This document shows positions 4,602 to 6,266 of a DNA stretch of 6,266 nucleotides, piece after piece. The notes below the pieces were generated by a model. The model saw nothing but the letters and a program-made list of their open reading frames with translations. It was not told the DNA's origin and did not search any database. Position numbers and translations under genes: made by a program. Each line of letters starts with the position of its first letter. Position 1 is the first letter of the stretch. This stretch comes from an uncultured Opitutia bacterium (GTDB lineage Bacteria; Verrucomicrobiota; Verrucomicrobiia; Opitutales; UBA953), in NCBI GenBank assembly GCA_903882335.1, contig CAIRWP010000155.1, positions 1 through 6,266 of the forward strand. Reading direction: 5' to 3'.

Positions 4602-5672
4602 ATGCCCACCCTCGCCGACGCCCGAGCGCTCTACGACCTGCCGCTCAACACCCTGATCTTCAAGGCCCAGCAGGCCCACCAGACCCACCAGGACCCGGCG
4701 GGCGTGCAGCTGTGCACGTTGAAGTCGATCAAGACCGGCGCCTGCCCTGAAGATTGCGCCTATTGCCCGCAGTCCATCCACAACCAGACCGGCCTCGAGA
4801 CCGAAGCCCTCATGGAGACCCAGGCGATCCTCGCCGACGCCCGTAAGGCCAAGGCCGGCGGCGCGACCCGTTTTTGCATGGGCGCCGCCTGGCGTCGCGT
4901 GAACGACGGCAAGCAGTTCGACAGCGTCCTGAACACCGTCTCGGGCGTGAAGGAGCTCGGCCTCGAAGTCTGCTGCACCCTCGGGATGGTCAGCGAAGCG
5001 CAGGCCGCCCGCCTCAAGCAGGCCGGTTGCGACGTCTACAACCACAACCTCGACACCTCGCGCGAACACTACTCCAAGATCATCACGACCCGCACGTATG
5101 ACGACCGTCTCCAGACGCTCTCAAACGTCCGTAAGGCCGGTCTCGAAGTCTGCTCCGGCGGCATCATCGGCATGGGTGAGACGGTCGACGACCGCCTGAA
5201 GATGCTCGTCGAGCTGGCCTCCCTCGACCCCCAGCCCGACTCCGTGCCGATCAACGCCCTCGTCGCCGTGGAAGGTACGCCGCTCGCCGGCCGCAAGTTC
5301 GTCGACACGATCGAGTTCGTCCGCACCGTCGCCGTCGCCCGCATCCTGATGCCGAAGGCGATGGTCCGCCTCTCCGCCGGCCGCGCCAGCATGAACGACG
5401 AGACGCAGGCCCTCTGCTACCTCGCCGGTGCCAACTCGATCTTCCTCGGCGAGAAGCTCCTCACCACCGGCAACCCTGATATCGAGGAGGATATGAATTT
5501 GATGAAGCGTCTGGGCCTGCACCCGATGCATCCGGACGAGGCCCGTCGCATCCACCGCGGCGAGATCGCGCCGGCCGCCGCCCAGCCGGCCCCGTGGCCG
5601 AGCGTCGCGGAGTTCGCCGCCGCGAACGCCGCCGAGGAATCCTGCGGCCAAGGCGGTTGCGGTTGCAAATAA
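4602..5672 (+). CDS. bioB: Biotin synthase, radical SAM
   Basis: Encodes 356 residues. It inserts sulfur between C6 and C9 of dethiobiotin, the last step of biotin synthesis, using two 5'-deoxyadenosyl radicals. The radical SAM [4Fe-4S] motif is CPEDCAYC (C48, C52, C55). The ligands of the auxiliary [2Fe-2S] sulfur-donor cluster are all present: C92 (FCMGAAW), C124 (EVCCTLG), C184 (EVCSGG) and R256 (VRLSAGR), equivalent to E. coli C97, C128, C188 and R260. YNHNLDTS (146-153) and the LLTTGNP end of the barrel are also family signatures. The catalytic core ends near residue 318, and an Ala/Pro-rich linker leads to a tail EESCGQGGCGCK with three extra Cys, which is not part of the core. The ATG at 4602 is supported by the conserved N terminus despite having no Shine-Dalgarno sequence. 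It is cotranscribed with bioA (85-nt gap) and bioD (4-nt gap). Confidence 0.97.
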   Translation: MPTLADARALYDLPLNTLIFKAQQAHQTHQDPAGVQLCTLKSIKTGACPEDCAYCPQSIHNQTGLETEALMETQAILADARKAKAGGATRFCMGAAWRRVNDGKQFDSVLNTVSGVKELGLEVCCTLGMVSEAQAARLKQAGCDVYNHNLDTSREHYSKIITTRTYDDRLQTLSNVRKAGLEVCSGGIIGMGETVDDRLKMLVELASLDPQPDSVPINALVAVEGTPLAGRKFVDTIEFVRTVAVARILMPKAMVRLSAGRASMNDETQALCYLAGANSIFLGEKLLTTGNPDIEEDMNLMKRLGLHPMHPDEARRIHRGEIAPAAAQPAPWPSVAEFAAANAAEESCGQGGCGCK

Positions 5673-5676
5673 GACC

Positions 5677-6266
5677 GTGCCCATCCTCTTTGTCACCGGT
5701 AGCGACACCGGCGTGGGCAAGACCCACGTCGCCGGTCTGCTTGCCCGCCGGCTCGCCCGCGATGGCTTCACGCAGGTCATCAAACCGGTGGAGTCCGGCG
5801 CCGGCTTTGGTCGCCCCGCCGACGCCCCCCAGGCGGCCGGCGACTGGGCTGAGGCGCACACGCTAATCTCCCTGCCTCGTCCCATCGCCCCGCTCGCCGC
5901 CGCGAAGCAGGCCCGCAAGAAGGTCGACCTCCCCACGCTCCTGAAGCTCTACAAATCCCTCCCGCCGGCCCCTTGCCGCGTCGTCGAAGGCGCGGGCGGT
6001 GTCGCCGTGCCGCTCGACCCGTCCGGCAAGGACTGGGCCGACTTCGCCGCGGCGATCCGCCCGACGGTCGCCGTCGTGGTGGTCGCGGACCGCCTGGGCG
6101 CAATCAACCAGTCCCGCCTGGCCATCGCTTACCTGCGTCGGCGCTTCGACGGCCCCGTGGGCGTCTGGCTCAACGCGACGAAGAAGCCGTCGAAGGAGGT
6201 CGCCGCGAGCAACCGCGCCGGGCTGGCCGCCGCCGGCATCCCGCTGCTCGGCGAATCCGGCCGGGG
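5677..6266 (+). CDS. bioD: Dethiobiotin synthetase, 3' end outside window
   Basis: A total of 196 residues are visible and the frame is still open at the last base. It uses ATP and CO2 to close the ureido ring of 7,8-diaminopelargonate, giving dethiobiotin, the substrate of BioB. It is a P-loop NTPase of the BioD type. The N terminus PILFVTGSDTGVGKT holds the P-loop (G8-T16). KPVESG (K36-G41) carries the Lys that acts in carbamate formation. VEGAGGVAVPL (103-113) is the second nucleotide/Mg signature (E104), and RLGAINQSRL (139-148) is the conserved RLGtiN segment. The GTG at 5677 is the start because the conserved strand begins with the next residue. Only 4 nt separate it from the bioB stop, so translation is probably coupled. 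A full-length protein would be about 220-240 residues, so some 25-45 are missing. Confidence 0.95.
   Translation, partial: MPILFVTGSDTGVGKTHVAGLLARRLARDGFTQVIKPVESGAGFGRPADAPQAAGDWAEAHTLISLPRPIAPLAAAKQARKKVDLPTLLKLYKSLPPAPCRVVEGAGGVAVPLDPSGKDWADFAAAIRPTVAVVVVADRLGAINQSRLAIAYLRRRFDGPVGVWLNATKKPSKEVAASNRAGLAAAGIPLLGESGR

Noticed and set aside
5121..5936. Long antisense frames across bioB and bioD
   Set aside because: They cross the boundary of two well-supported genes and show no family features; they are by-products of high GC content.

Overview
The window is GC-rich bacterial DNA carrying two unrelated accessory stretches and the start of a biotin biosynthesis operon. I cannot name the organism. 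The high GC content, the C-rich tandem repeats between genes, start sites with weak or no Shine-Dalgarno sequence, and a lipoprotein metallopeptidase of an uncharacterised type would fit a Verrucomicrobiota/Opitutales-like or other PVC-group bacterium. That assignment is inference only.

Left part (1-735): the 3' portion of a metallo-beta-lactamase-fold hydrolase gene on the + strand enters from outside the window. It is followed by two inverted repeats, the second a good intrinsic terminator. This terminator separates it from a convergent toxin-antitoxin pair.

Middle part (736-2858, - strand): a two-gene type II toxin-antitoxin operon has the toxin first (RelE/HigB-like) and an overlapping XRE-family antitoxin second. 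A 298-nt gap with no gene follows; it holds several inverted repeats, including a probable terminator for the next gene. That gene encodes a lipoprotein with an HEFGH zinc-binding motif and a downstream Glu/Tyr pair resembling the anthrax lethal factor (M34/ATLF) peptidase family.

Right part (2859-6266): the divergent intergenic region contains a G-rich tract framed by a 10-bp direct repeat, a CCAACCG-type heptanucleotide array, and a clear BirA-type operator. Then come bioA, bioB and the beginning of bioD, all on the + strand. BioA makes diaminopelargonate, BioD closes the ureido ring to give dethiobiotin, and BioB inserts sulfur to give biotin, so the three genes encode the last three steps of biotin synthesis. 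The operator suggests that biotin-loaded BirA represses the operon. The bioA-bioB gap carries a second heptad array and a perfect 9-bp hairpin; bioB and bioD are 4 nt apart. bioD runs off the end of the window.

No wholly new system is evident. The items most worth a second look are the operator, the paired heptad arrays, the lethal-factor-like lipoprotein and the Cys-rich tail of BioB.
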